64,000 bases of DNA from Leucogyrophana mollusca (Eukaryota > Basidiomycota > Agaricomycetes > Boletales), in contig MU266389.1 of NCBI GenBank assembly GCA_021014945.1, positions 62,001 to 126,000 of the forward strand, read 5' to 3'. Positions 12,191 to 26,852 of the stretch are shown here, piece after piece. Made by a program: the position numbers and the translations under genes. The first letter of the stretch is position 1. Each line of letters starts with the position of its first letter. The notes under the pieces are model-generated. The model had not been told where the DNA came from, ran no database searches, and was given only the letters and a program-made list of their open reading frames with translations.

Positions 12191-12767
12191 GGCACCCGGA
12201 GAAAAATATCTGCAAAGTGTTTGCTACGTGGTGCAGCGGAAGAAGAGGTCCTTATAAGTAGGTAGGCCAGCTTTAGCTTTAGATGGTCGCCTTGAAGCCG
12301 GTGGCTGCTCAGCAAGCTGATCCTACAGCCTGTGGCTGTGTCTTCCCCACACCGACTACTCTTTCGGGGTTCCGACGATCGATGCCCCGTCCAACCGCTC
12401 AGAGCTGCTTCCGCTGTCACCAGGACTTGCTTTTGAGGAGAGAGGCTCATTGAAGTCTGTCTACGTCGATATTATACCAGTCGACAATCCCAAGTGGCCT
12501 GATTTCATTCCATACGCTCCTTGCCACCGAGCATGTGATTGTTTTGCCGGTAGACATTAGACCTCATGCTCGTAGTGATACTTCTGACGCCCACATCTAT
12601 CAGTAGTAATCGATTGATCAGGGCTGGGAGTGACGCGGGAAACATATATCCGTGGTCTTCGCGCCTACGGATTGCTTGGGTGACCTCATTAATAATGAGT
12701 AAGAGCCAATGGCTACTGGTCTCTACAGCCTCCGATCCAACTACTAGCCAACTTCTCTGTAAAGAAG
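12191..12767. other. bHLH upstream region
   Basis: About 580 bases between the bHLH ATG and the stop of the acid phosphatase, both on the minus strand. Nothing coding recognised. Confidence 0.35.
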
Positions 12768-14521
12768 TTAGAGAGTCGCAGGACCGCAAGTCGCATTCCA
12801 AGTCGCATCCCCCCATTGAATGCTGGTGCTGAAGTTGTTTACACTGACGAACGCGCCCAGAGAACAGGTCCCGTAAGACTCGTCTTTCCTTGTCTTGCTG
12901 CACGTTGACAGAGGATAGGTGACATCGTTCAGAAGTAGCCGGATCTGAGGTCCCTCGAAGCTGCGGGGAAGGAAAGGGATGAGCACAACGCGAAAGCAAG
13001 AAGTGAAGCACTGCTGACGATTTCGAGCACGTGAACCTCTCCCAGACCATCTTGGCAGCGAAAGGTACTTGGCTAGAGGTACGCCACTCTCGGCTTGGAT
13101 TGATCGGGCCCTTGACTGGGAGAGGTACCCTATCTCTGTGCAGGCGAAGCGGGGAATGGGCGTCAGTCGCACACTCAAAGTGTCGTTATGCAGAAACCTC
13201 TTACTTGGCCAGTCCAAGGGCGGTTAGCACCATGTCAATTGTAGTATCGTGGCCGAACTCGAGGTATAAAGGACTTGCGTCGCCAGTCGCGTTTGTAAAC
13301 CTGCCGTGTGTCTCGGGCGGTCAGTTTTAAGGCTCTTCACCTCAGTAGGAACGGTTCTCACCGGCCAACGAGCTTGTTGACATAGAGTGATCCAAGTAAA
13401 GGCCCCATTTCTCCAGGCAAGCCGTATCCGAATGCCCCATTCATGAGCAAATCCAACTCATATCTACGTTTTCAATAGACTGGTTAGCTCCCGAATGCAG
13501 ATGCACAAAGCCGAAGTGCCACCACCACTTACTCGAAGTCCTCGATTTCCTTCGACGTGAACACATCGCACCATGGCGAGACTCCGTAAGCAGCAAGGTC
13601 GTACGCACAGGCGTATAGGGCACCGTGCGTATCGTAGTCTGTCAAGCCAACGTCGGGGAGAAGCTTGTTCAGCCGTTTGGTGATCGGTGGGAGATACACA
13701 GTGCCCCACGTCACTGTAGCCTTTTACGATCCACCAATCAGTGGGTCGCAGATCAGGAAGCCACAAGGGACTGACATTATTGCCATAATCATAATCCCAT
13801 AACGCGCATGTATCCATCGGTGTAATCCAGGACACCGTATTACTATCCTCGGGAATAGTAGTGAAGTTGATGGCTGACGTGTTATGAAAGTAACGGCCAA
13901 AGTATGCCAGGCCAAACCACTGCGCGGATTCAATGACTCGGTCCTGGGCCCCAGCCAGTATGGTGTCCGTGTGCAGGTGCGGATACTCCAGCAAGAAGCT
14001 AGGAGCTAGTGTGAACACTTGCGTTCGTCAAGTTGAGCATGACGCACTCACTTGACCCCATGTGTGAAAAGCTCTTTCCTTCCGGGTGCGGTCAAGTTGT
14101 CGTGCCCAAGCTCTGTCACATAGCCATCCTTGAGAAACGCCATGTTTGGAGGTAATCTGGCTTTTTGGATGACATCCGATGCGTTTCCAAGCTTGTACGT
14201 CAGGTTCTGGATGAAAGGCAGTTCGCTTGCCAGCGGCCAGCGAGAACCATGTCGTTGCATCTAACGCAAGTGATAGAACAAGCGAGCCAAAGATCGTCAA
14301 TCTTCGTGGCAATCGGTAAAGATGGAACTCACAAGCATAACTTGATCCACAGAGCAATCGCCGGGGAGCGTGGTCTTTAAGCCTGGGATGGGGGGAGCCC
14401 TATGGTAAGGCGACAGGTTGCCTAGCCTGTCGAATACATTAGATGTCTCTGACACTGGACTGAAGGAAGCCAACGCCACGGATGTCGAAAGGCCAGCGCT
14501 CAGGGTCAGGGTGAACCACAT
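12768..14521 (-). CDS. Secreted histidine acid phosphatase
   Basis: Branch-2 histidine phosphatase (acid phosphatase/phytase-like) that hydrolyses phosphomonoesters outside the cell. Inferred exons: 14521-14333, 14260-14052, 13998-13772, 13713-13533, 13463-13362, 13300-13205, 13135-13012, 12953-12768; about 437 residues. The N-terminus is a signal peptide. Catalytic RHGSRWP opens exon 2 and the second motif FGHDTTI lies in exon 6. Several NxT/S sequons (NLT, NTS, NFT, NATC) suit a secreted protein. The tail IRLLLNDVTYPL...CSLGAFV matches the family. The last intron is least certain: in-frame joining needs an acceptor ending TTCGAG, although a CAG lies 8 bases upstream. Confidence 0.85.
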
Positions 14522-15355
14522 CCCGCTTGAATACGCAGACCAACTGGTGGATTTTCGCGGCCAGGCCTACTAAAGAACCATAGTTGAGATCAGCTCTTAT
14601 ATATGCATGTTGGGGTTATCTGCCAGGTGGAAGAGCCGCTGCCTGCTCTTGTCAAAATTTGGCATTCAATATTGCACCATGTGCTCGGTGGTGACACTCT
14701 TCGCGCTCTTCGGTAAGAACGTAACACCTTCAAGCCCAACAAAATTCCGGCACGCACCGCAAAGACGTGACCTCATATTCGTTGGTGGTTATGAAAACCC
14801 TCGGACGAGAACGTGGCTGCGGAGGCCGAGGGCTGTTCTCGTCCACTCATATGCAATAAGGCACAAATGGTGCGCATCGAAGTCTGACCTGAGGCGCCGC
14901 ATGGTGGTGTCACCAGAAGCAATAAGTCCGTTCGTCGATGCCTTCACCAGTTGAAACCAAAGCACGTAGCTACGTCTAAGTGTGTTTATAATACGTCCAA
15001 ACCTGGGCGAATAGGATCTATTTCGCACAATCAGGGGATAACGGCTGCGAACGAAACAGGATAAACGGTACATGGATAGCAAGATATGCACGTAGAATTG
15101 CCAGATAGGGCGGGGGGCGTGTCGAAGTATGGTGGTTGGTCAGGGAGATGGTATCGTTAAAACGCAAGTATGAGTAGAGTATGGGTGGTGATGTGAAGAT
15201 CTAATAATCAAGGATAATGCGATGGCGATGTGATGGGGATGTATACGATTGAAACAGTCGAGTAGTCCTTGTTCTAAACTCGAACAACGGCGTGCTGTGA
15301 AGTGTGCTTCACATGATTTAACAGCGGTAGGTGGTACCGTTGTGATGCGGAAAGA
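14522..15355. other. Intergenic, no gene seen
   Basis: About 830 bases between the Nudix gene stop and the acid phosphatase start, both minus-strand. Short frames only, with no conserved motif; likely the acid phosphatase promoter plus Nudix 3'UTR. Confidence 0.4.
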
Positions 15356-15994
15356 CTATCGAGGTGGAGCGATGGAGGACAACATGAGTCCTTGTGCAAG
15401 TTCGTTCTTCCAGGCAATTCTTCTTAATGCTTCGGCGTAGTCGACCCACTCTCTCCTGCGCTCTCTGCTTTCCAGCCAATCCTTGTCGAGCGATGTGACT
15501 TCCATTTCGTAGAAGTGGTAGGTCGTCGAGGGCGACTTGATTGTTGTCACGTATCGTGTGATTTTGCCACGAACGCCAGCTACGCATCATGGGCCAAAGG
15601 ACGGCCAATATAGGTGGGCGAGAAGGGGATAGGACTATCATCAGGAGATGAGGAGACGGAGAGAGGGACAAAGGGTGAGACCTTCTTCCAAGGCTTCCCG
15701 CGAGGCTGCTGCCTCCAGCACTCCATCGGTCGACTCCCAACCACCTTTGGGTACTAATAAAAGAGTTGACTCATGTAAGCAAAGTTCCTACATCAACCAC
15801 GGCTCGAGTTGAGATATGAGGCGGTGCCCGCTACTCAGCAGACACTGCATAGTAATGCATTAGTATGAAAATGACTCACAGACCCACAAATCTTGACGTT
15901 TCCGGCTGGTAATAACGAGGACTTTACCGGCAGCACTTGCTATCGGTATCGCGCAGCACACGACACGTGGAACATCACGTCCTTTGGTGCCCAT
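15356..15994 (-). CDS. ddp1: Diphosphoinositol polyphosphate phosphohydrolase (Nudix)
   Basis: Removes beta-phosphates from inositol pyrophosphates and can hydrolyse diadenosine polyphosphates. Exons 15994-15880, 15753-15682 and 15579-15356 give 136 residues, normal for DIPP enzymes. The first exon reads PRVVCCAIPIA...VLVITSRKR. The Nudix box begins LPKGGWES and ends SREALEEAGV across the second splice. The family tail TYHFYEMEVTSL, DWLESRERRREWVDY and the final ELAQGLMLSSI are clear. Only the box core makes the family call; the C-terminal motif identifies the DIPP group. Confidence 0.9.
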
Positions 15995-16973
15995 GATAAA
16001 AGTTGAGGGGTCGAAATCGAAAAATGTAGAGCGGGATGGACAGCGAGCTGCGCAACGAAGATAAATACGGCGCCTTTATATAGTGGGAGACAGCGACCTG
16101 CGATTTCCCGCTGGGGAGATGACCGTGCTTCTTGACAGAGTATGCCTTGAAGAAGGGAGGTGTATGCGAATGGACAGCGCCAAATAACCCTTGCGCAGGT
16201 ATTTATGCGGGTGTGGGCACGGCCTTGGGGTTAACCTGAGGCGCCTCCTGTCATAAGCAGGACAGGAATGAGAAAGCATCAAAAGCTGAGCGGTTAAATG
16301 ACACATACGAGAGCGGAACTAAGCTCGGGATTGTTCGAGAATTACCAGCCCCGGTGAGGGGTTTCAGCGAGAACTCAGAAACACAGTTTCTGGGACAGAT
16401 GGAGGGTTAGTGGATGAAAAAGGATCGCAGATGGTGGAGTGTAATGAGGGTTGAAAAGGACGGAAACTTTTTCCGACTTTTTGAGTGGAAACTGGTCGTG
16501 TGTCTGAAATTACGAAGTGGCTTGCATCAAGCTTGGATATGACCAAAGCGGACACGCACGTTCGCCGGCATCACTCCGGCACACGCTCAGTGGCGCAGCC
16601 GTGCAGGTACCTTGCAGGATGATATCCCTCCTTTAGACTCGACTCAAATCACTCGGCGCTCCATCCTACACCCGATCCCAGGAAGATTCGCTCAAAGGGC
16701 AGATGATGATCAGAATATTCCATAATTAAGCACATAGGTACACGCCGTCCTTGCAGCCTTGCGACCGCACACACTATAGATGCCTACCAGTGGCACAGTG
16801 CGATCACCCATGGCGTCTCGGACACGGATTTCATTACCAGAGAAAAACATCTAAGCAGTCATTAATTTTGACCGGATATACTACGTCTGAGATCAGGAAA
16901 GTCATTCCCTGACAGACCATCGAGGTGACGTACAAGAACTGACCAGGGGATAAACGTGCTCCCCTGCGCGGAT
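15995..16973. other. Intergenic, no gene seen
   Basis: Nearly 1 kb between the ZIP transporter stop and the Nudix gene ATG. No tRNA cloverleaf signature or protein motif was found on either strand. Confidence 0.4.
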
Positions 16974-19036
16974 CTACTCGTTCCAGCTGTGAAAAATGTT
17001 GAATCAGGTTTCGTGAGAGTGGTAGACAGACGGATTCTGATCGGACTTACGCGACTAAGAACATGCAAAGCACGCCAAAGGCCATCGCACCGAACTGCAG
17101 ACTCGTGTCAATAAAGTTCGACAGCATGGAGACCCAGGAGCCACACCTCTCGCAGGGCTTGTGCGCCGCTTTTGCTCTCCGCCAGTAGGCTTATAATTGC
17201 TGGTTCATCAATGTCAAGGCACAAAAAGGTCAACTCTGCACTCACGTTGGCAGTACGGCGACGGCGCCGATGTATAAAAACCCTCCAGCCACAAAAGGAA
17301 TTACCTGCAGGCATTGGGCTGAGCCAAAAACAATTCGAAGTGATCTAGGTGACAGGCACTAACCAGATCGGCAGGCTGCACGGTGGTACCCAAGATGCCG
17401 GATGCCTCTTGCCGCACACCGGCGGCTAAGTCGAGAGATTCTGTCTCTCCATCAGAGGCCGAAAAATTGTGAATAGCGATACCCATAAAGGTACTGGATC
17501 ATTGATCATGCTTCAGTCACAATGTTAACCATCGCGTTTCTCGTTGAACACACTCACCCGACCTTCCAAGAAAATAGTCGTGATGTAAAAATGAGCTAAA
17601 TGAGCTCGTCCTGCGAAACAATGGACGGTACGTACAAATGCACCGACAGCGGTCAAAAATTGCGACTGCATAGCCTGTCGCTTGGTAAATCCGCTCCGCA
17701 CGAGAATTGAGTAGTCTGCGATTTCGTGAGGGATTTCATGTGCAAAACAAGCGAGAGTAGTCGTCGCTCCAATGAGTGGAGAAGAATAGAAGGATGCGGC
17801 CATGCTGATGCAGATGTCAGATAAACGGTGGCAATAACCAAACAATTATGTGCGGTGCACGTTGGTACTTACGCCAATCCATCTGTGCTAAAAATCAGAG
17901 ACAGGTGAGGAAATATTTGAGGAGACACGAAGCGATATATTTACATGTTGTGAACGAAATCCCCAAAAAGATTGAGATAGGCTGAAAGCTTTGAGGGCCC
18001 CGCAGCCGTGTGCGTGACTTCGGTTGAATCAGCATGCTTATCGACGGTCGAGTTCTCGGAACCTCGGGATCGAAGTCCATCAGCTGATATGCTGGCAGCT
18101 GCACCGGAAGTTCTCGCAGAAGGCTCAGAGCTTTCTGGAGAAGCATGGGGATGCGAATGGCCATGGGAGTGGCCGCCGGTCTCGTCCTCGCCACTCAACA
18201 CTCGTAAGGACTTCTCCATAATGAAGAATGCGGCAAATCCAACGAAGATACCAAGTCTAAGGAACAAGTATGAGCCACAACGCGTCAAGATGTCAAACGG
18301 GGCTACCCGATGAGGATATTCCTCTTTTCTTCGACCATTACAAAGTGGGCGCCAGGATCTTGGTGTTCTCCCATAAATGCGTGAGGGATGAGGTGAAGGA
18401 ACACGTCAGAAAGAAGTCCCCCCGTCTGCAGTAAAAGGGGCGTGAATTAGGCACCGCTGGTACTCAGGGATAACGAGACCAGACCGCAAAAGCTGTCATT
18501 GTGTTGAGGGTGTTGGCATTGATCTCCGCGGGAATGAAGGCAAGAATAAAATTGGGCACCCTGAAACGTTGTGGGTGAACTTTAGAAATTGGCTGGGATC
18601 TAAGTTATGCGATCACGCACGAGCTAATGTAAAACGTTCCAAGAACTCGATAGATACGTTAATGTTAGGTCCCCATTAAACCAGGTCCAAGCTGTATTTG
18701 CTCACCTGAGTTCCACCCAGGGCCGAACGGGAAGAGCCACGCAAAGACCTGTCGCATGATTGGAGACTCTTTCTGCTCCATATCAATTTTGAGAGCGCTA
18801 AGTTTCTGCACGGAAGGACATTGGTATATTTCCGTTTCCTATGCACATACAGACCCAATGAAACACGTTCGTGTCAGAGTGGGCCAAATGATGAGAATGG
18901 AATCTCGAAAGTGTAGTTGTGAGATAGTCACCCGAATTACGACTGACGAATTTCCGGTCTCCAACGCTCCCGTTAGTGTAAGCGTAACGACAGCAAAAAG
19001 AGCGATAAGAAGAGAGCGCGAGCCATAACGCGCCAT
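16974..19036 (-). CDS. ZIP zinc transporter, KE4/SLC39A7-like
   Basis: Zinc exporter from the secretory pathway lumen to the cytosol. The gene starts at 19036 with a signal peptide (SLLIALFAVVTLTLTG). Later exons give MEQKESPIMRQVFAW, GGLLSDVFLHLIPHAF and EKRNILIG, then a His-rich cytosolic loop (GGHSHGHSHPH). The metal-binding helices follow: FVHNMTDGLAMAASF and CFAHEIPHEIADYSIL. The last helix ends FGAMAFGVLCMFLVAWNE, with the terminal WNE in its own short exon (16974 region). Transmembrane order and HNxTDG/HEIPHE motifs match the LIV-1/KE4 subfamily. Two upstream introns are longer than usual here (about 140 nt), so exon boundaries near 18800-18950 are approximate. Confidence 0.88.
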
Positions 19037-19248
19037 GGTATTTGAGAAAAAGTAAGTGTTGGTTGTCTACAGGCTTCGACGGTCTGTACCTAGTATGTGC
19101 AGCTCGGATGTTTCCGATTCGCGACGACACGCATCCACGTGAGCTCAGAGCTGGCGCAATCACGCTCCCGCTACTTTTTCGTCTTGACCACAGCGCCGAT
19201 TGGCTTTGTCGGAAAATCAGTGCTCGGATTGGAATACAGTCGCAAAAC
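19037..19248. promoter_or_regulatory. Bidirectional promoter, ZIP transporter / HD hydrolase
   Basis: A 212-base gap between divergent start codons at 19036 (minus) and 19249 (plus). Confidence 0.4.
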
Positions 19249-20189
19249 ATGTACCCGAATCCTCAGGAAAAACACGCTATAAATACAGCTGAAAAGCTGA
19301 TGATAGAAACTATGGCTAGGTATGATCCTTCACACGATGCCTTTCATGGTCAGTGGTGTTCTAGTACTCTTCAACAAGACCGTGCTCAACCATCGCTGAA
19401 CGCGATACCCCGGATTAACATATTAGTGGAACGCGTGCGGAAGACTGCCTTGTCGCTGGCACGCTCCGCTGGCCCCGAAAAGCCTGATCTGCTTGTTGTC
19501 GAACTTGCGGCACTTCTCCATGACGTTCTTGATAAGAAATACGTGTCTGACGCGGATGCGGCTGATCCTTACGCGTATTTTCTTCCGTTATTTGAGAAAT
19601 TGTCCTCGGAGCATGGATTAAACTTGATAAATGATGGACGCGCCCGTCAAATTGTGAAAATCGTGGAGAACGTATCGTGGACCACGGAGAAGAGGCTACG
19701 TGAGGCCGGCCAGTGGCAAGAGTGGCACGATAGATGTGTCGAGCTCCATTGTGTCCAGGATGCTGACCGACTGGATGCCATCGGGGCTTTCGGTGCGTCA
19801 AGAAAAGACCCTTTGTGTTGTGCTGTCTAATTCTTGATCAAGGGATAATGAGATGTGCCGCTTACAGCGCAGCAGTTAACCGGTATGTATTTCGAATTTG
19901 TCTACCACACGTCTCTTACAGCGCTCGCTCTTCTGCGGTGCAGTCCACTGCATGCCCCCCCGGGTCGATCAGACACAGCAATTGCGCATTTTTACGATAA
20001 GCTCCTGCATATACAAGACAGACTGAAGACTGAAGCTGGGCGAAAAATGGGGGCCAAGCGACACCAATTTGCGAGTATATTTGGAGTGCCTGTAGAGCTG
20101 GGGAACTAATATTTCAGTAGATGCTCGACTTCCTTGATTCAGTCGAAGACGAGTATGGCGCAGAGACACCAATTCCAAGTTGCCCGTGA
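19249..20189 (+). CDS. HD-domain metal-dependent phosphohydrolase
   Basis: Small cytosolic HD-superfamily hydrolase of the YpgQ/YedJ-like type; substrate probably a nucleotide but not established. Exons 19249-19348, 19427-19792, 19843-19882, 19944-20070 and 20121-20189 give 233 residues. Metal ligands are visible as HVERVRKTALSLA, the HD pair in LAALLHDVLD, and DADRLDAIGAFG. The later segment TAIAHFYDKLLHI and KRHQFMLDFLD matches the family. The last intron (20071-20120) starts with GCGAGT instead of GT and is the only in-frame solution, so it looks like a GC-AG intron with a CTAAT branch site. Confidence 0.86.
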
Positions 20190-20528
20190 TGGAAAAGATA
20201 CCATCGGATTATAACCATAGGTGGCCTATGGTGCCAGTCCAAGTACAACTAGAAACAAACACTTTTGGTCTGTAGGCCAGCCTGCTTCAAACCCTCATAG
20301 ATTTCCCTGATAACCACCATAACTTATCACCAGTAACAGGTGGTAGAACAAGCGTTCTGAACACAGATTTAATAAATGATTTAGTTAGTCCTTGTAGTAT
20401 CCCCTGCCACTTGAGTACATTCTGTGGGTGGCAAATGGCGTGGAATTGCACGGTTCAGACTAAAGCATTGGAATATATCAAGATCCACCATTTAAAGTGA
20501 CACTCCAGTCTACACAGATCGGTCTACG
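20190..20528. other. Convergent 3' spacer
   Basis: About 340 bases between the HD hydrolase and alcohol oxidase copy 1, which converge. Nothing else recognised. Confidence 0.35.
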
Positions 20529-23222
20529 TTAGACCACCTTGATTCCCAGGTCTTCGCCGATAAGGACCGCAGCCTTTTCGCCGATAACCAAAGCAGTCGA
20601 GTAAGTGTTCTGAAGGAAAGTATTAGACAGTTTTCAACCTTAAGATTAAGTTTACTGAGACTCACAGCGCCTACATTTCCGGGGGCAATCGACATGTCTA
20701 CAGAGATGTATTTCATCGTGTGGATCGCATAGGGAGCTATGGGTTGCGCTTACCTGCAACTTTGAGACCCTCGACACCGTATACATTGAGGCGCTCATCC
20801 ACAACACCTCCCTTCTCTCGTCCCTTCATGGCACATGTCCCAAGCTACCCTTTTGATCAATTAAAAGTCAATAGCGAGCAAAATGAACGTGCCGAGTGCC
20901 ACGCAGTTTGTACTATGAACTTCGGTCAGTCCCAGCGGACCTCTCAACTCGAGCCGCACTCACCAAATTTGCGGTTGTAAGCCTCGATTGCCTTCTCATC
21001 CTCCGCTGTGTAGACAATGGTAGGGGCCGAGATATCGACAGGGCCATCCTGCTCTTTACATACTGCTACAGCGTCCTCCGGAAATTCCGGATTCCCTGGC
21101 GTAAACTCTCCTCGATAGACGCTCATTCTGCGAGCAAATTCGCGGGATTTCTTGTAGCCCCATCGCAACGTTGCTACGTCGGCAGGGCTATAGGAAACAC
21201 GGATCAGACCTTATCTTAGGAGATGAAGGTCGTAGCATGACTTACTTTTTTAAGAAACCAGATGTGAAGTCTGGAGCGATGTGATGATCCTCGCCGGATT
21301 TGATGTGTACCTTGCCGAGGGACACGGGGTATTGCTGGTGAGTAAGTGACACTGTAAGCCGGGAGCAGAATGGAAGTCGACGAAACATCAACACACAGTA
21401 TGGTATCCCACACTGTAGTATTTACGCGTGGAAGCTACAGAAGGGTCTCCGAGGTAACTAGAGGAAATGATGAATGTCTGAATGTACAAGCACCAAGGAG
21501 GAAAGTTACGCAGAGACAGGGCCAAGCCAGATGACGGGCTTGTCCGGGGCATCGGCAAAGTATGTTTGCCAACGATCCCGAAACTCGGGCCCAAGCTCCA
21601 GTAGGTCTTCGGCAGTAGGTCGAAGCTTTATGCCAGCATCTATCGCGCTGCAGCCGCACACAGCAAGTTGTTAGCCGCCGTCGTCGTGACACCAACAGTG
21701 CGACTTACTTATGGGCGAGAAAGCCCTTACCTTCTTCGACCCATAGCGCGACGTGTTCTGCCAGGAAGTGGTGTCACCAGCCAAACATTTAGAGGAGATG
21801 AGTCAGAGCATTACTGTCGACTTCCTCTTTATCCCCACGGAAAAGAGCATCGAGCGTTTCCGCGTCATTGCTTGCCAGGTATGGGACGAAAACGACATTG
21901 TGATCTGTGAGTGCATGTCACCAAGGCTTACAACGAGTCTCAGTATTAGTGCCTACCTTGGTAATTTTCGCCAACGCCAGGGAGATCAACGACCACGTTT
22001 ACCGCATTCTTTTCCAAAACCATTTTGGCCCCAATGCCAGAGCGTTCTAAAATTGTTGGACTTCCAAAAGCTCCCGCCGACAACACGACAAGTCGTGTTG
22101 CACGAGTGGTGTGCAGCGCTTGGTCCCCATTTGGGAGGGAAACTGTGTCATTAGTGTATTCAATGCCAACAGCACGGTTGTTCCTAGGAAAGAGAAAAGC
22201 AAGCAGCTGATATGGATTGATTTCGATACTCACTCAAAAACAACGCGCTTGACACGCTTTCCGTCGACGATTTCGAGGTTCTTATGGGTCTTGTTGTAAA
22301 TGAAGCAATGGGGCACGTCGGACCGCCTTCCCGTCTCCCCATCAATCCACCTGTAGATACTTCAGCCAATACAACAACTGCAACACGAGGCATCATACTT
22401 CGGCCATCGCTAGTGGGATGGAACCAATGTAAGAGAAGCTAACACGGAGTATGGTGGGCGCACTCCGTAAGTGTTGCAGGAATACAATCCATTGACGTCA
22501 TCGGCGCTCTCGCGCTCGATGTCGAACTGGCTTGCAACCTCGAGAAACTGCTTTCCGACGTTGGTGTAGGCACCGCCCCAAGATACTTTCAGCGGTCCGG
22601 CGTATCCATGTGTGGGTTCATTGGGCCTGATTTGAAAGGTCTCACTCTGTAAAGGCATTGAATCACTGGCATCAACCCCGAAATGTGGGCACACGTTCTG
22701 ACCTTCTTCAGCAGGGGCAGCAAGTCCTGGGAACCCCAACCAACATTCCCATGGATAGTCTCCCACTCATCATAATCCGAAGCCGCAGCCCGCGTGTACA
22801 TTGTGACTTGGGGAAGCGTAAAGGACGGAAATCCACGGAAAGAGTGGGATGTCACTCACAATTGACGCTGGAGCCTCCGCCGACGCAGCGACCAGATGGA
22901 GTTATTAAACACCGACCTCCAAGCTCCTCACTGGGGTTTGCCACATTGAATGTTACGGTCTGGCTGCTTGGCGCCAGGTGACTGGGATATCGCCCCGGCT
23001 GCGTGTGAGTGTCAATGTTGCGTGTGTGCAACCCTTGCTCAAGCACGAGTATCTTAAGGGAAGAGTCTGCGTCCGCGAGTCTGCTCGCAGCCAAACAAGC
23101 TGCCGTACCGCCTGATTAACCGTTCATTAACGGTCTTAGCAAAAGTACAGCGACGACCAGGGTTGATTAGACGCACCTCCGGCAAAGATGATATCGTATT
23201 CGGGGTAGGCAGGGCTGGACAT
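20529..23222 (-). CDS. GMC alcohol (methanol) oxidase, tandem copy 1
   Basis: FAD-dependent oxidase of primary alcohols, methanol in particular, yielding aldehyde and H2O2. The gene has about ten introns. The start reads MSSPAYPEYDIIFAGG and continues after the first splice with GTAACLAASRLADAD, the dinucleotide-binding fold. Further blocks: [66 protein letters not shown] and the C-terminus NTYSTALVIGEKAA. These are specific to AOX-type GMC enzymes rather than aryl-alcohol oxidase. The protein ends IKVV, without an obvious ARF/SKL peroxisomal signal. It closely resembles copy 2 in exon layout. Confidence 0.88.
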
Positions 23223-23508
23223 GGGTGAGTAAGGGAGAAAGCTCGTTTCCCAAGATTAGAAGCACATCGACAGGCGTTCTAATGGTGATAAAGATTTATG
23301 GCCGCTGCCCTTACCGGAGCGGAAATACTTCGCCAAAACGGTAAACAGTAGGCGGATGGCGCACGCCTAACGCTTATGGAGAAAGGGACATCAACTTTGT
23401 CAGTCTTCGTAGACAAGAAGGTACACTGGAGAGCTGCAAATCGGCGAAAATCCCGGTAGCTGAAACCTGTGAATGATACAAGATTACGGCCTCTGCAGAT
23501 CAATGCAA

Positions 23509-26190
<2,682 letters not shown>

Positions 26191-26852
26191 GGGGGAGTAA
26201 AAGGAAGGAATTTACGATTCTCCAAGGTCAGGGGTGTGGTTATAAACTCACAGATAATCGCCTCGCCAAGGACCTGAAGGGTGATAGAGGGTCAGGAATA
26301 CCCTAGCGGCAATAGTAATGTTTGATCAGGCGACCGGCTTAACGCAGTGGAAGGCCCCGAGCGACAGCTGATAAAGGGAAATCGTTACCAATATTGTCAC
26401 CTCTGATGGGGCCTTCAGACGAACGAAGCGCATATCGGAGGGCTACGACTCAGCGAACACCATGGTCAATGACATCTCTGATTTGTGCGCCATGTGACGA
26501 CGGTGCCAGCACGTGGAATGACACCCTACCATGCAAATGTAGACTGGCTAGGTCAAAATGTTAATTATGCTGCCATATAGAGGCGGCAGGTATCAAGGCG
26601 CAGATCCTGATGACGGGACTCCGATCGAGGCTTCTTGAAAAACCTATGACGAGATCCAAAAGAGCGATAGTTCGAATATCTTCCACTGGCCCAGGTATAA
26701 GAGCTTCCACATGATAAAACTTGATACTGTGCTATCGACATCCAAGAAACCTATCCAAATCGACCAACGCATTAGCACCTAACGAAACCGCCAACGGTAG
26801 GAATTAAGTACGAGAGGGAGTTGTAAACCGGAAGAGAACACCCCTTTTTGAA
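26191..26852. promoter_or_regulatory. Alcohol oxidase copy 2 promoter region
   Basis: About 660 bases upstream of alcohol oxidase copy 2 and downstream of PEX11. A TATAA-like element is present around 26241-26246. No coding frame is supported. Confidence 0.35.

Noticed and set aside
12505..13050. 181-codon minus frame over the acid phosphatase 3' end
   Set aside because: Its first residues belong to an exon of the acid phosphatase, but the rest runs through an intron and out of frame; the spliced phosphatase explains the region.
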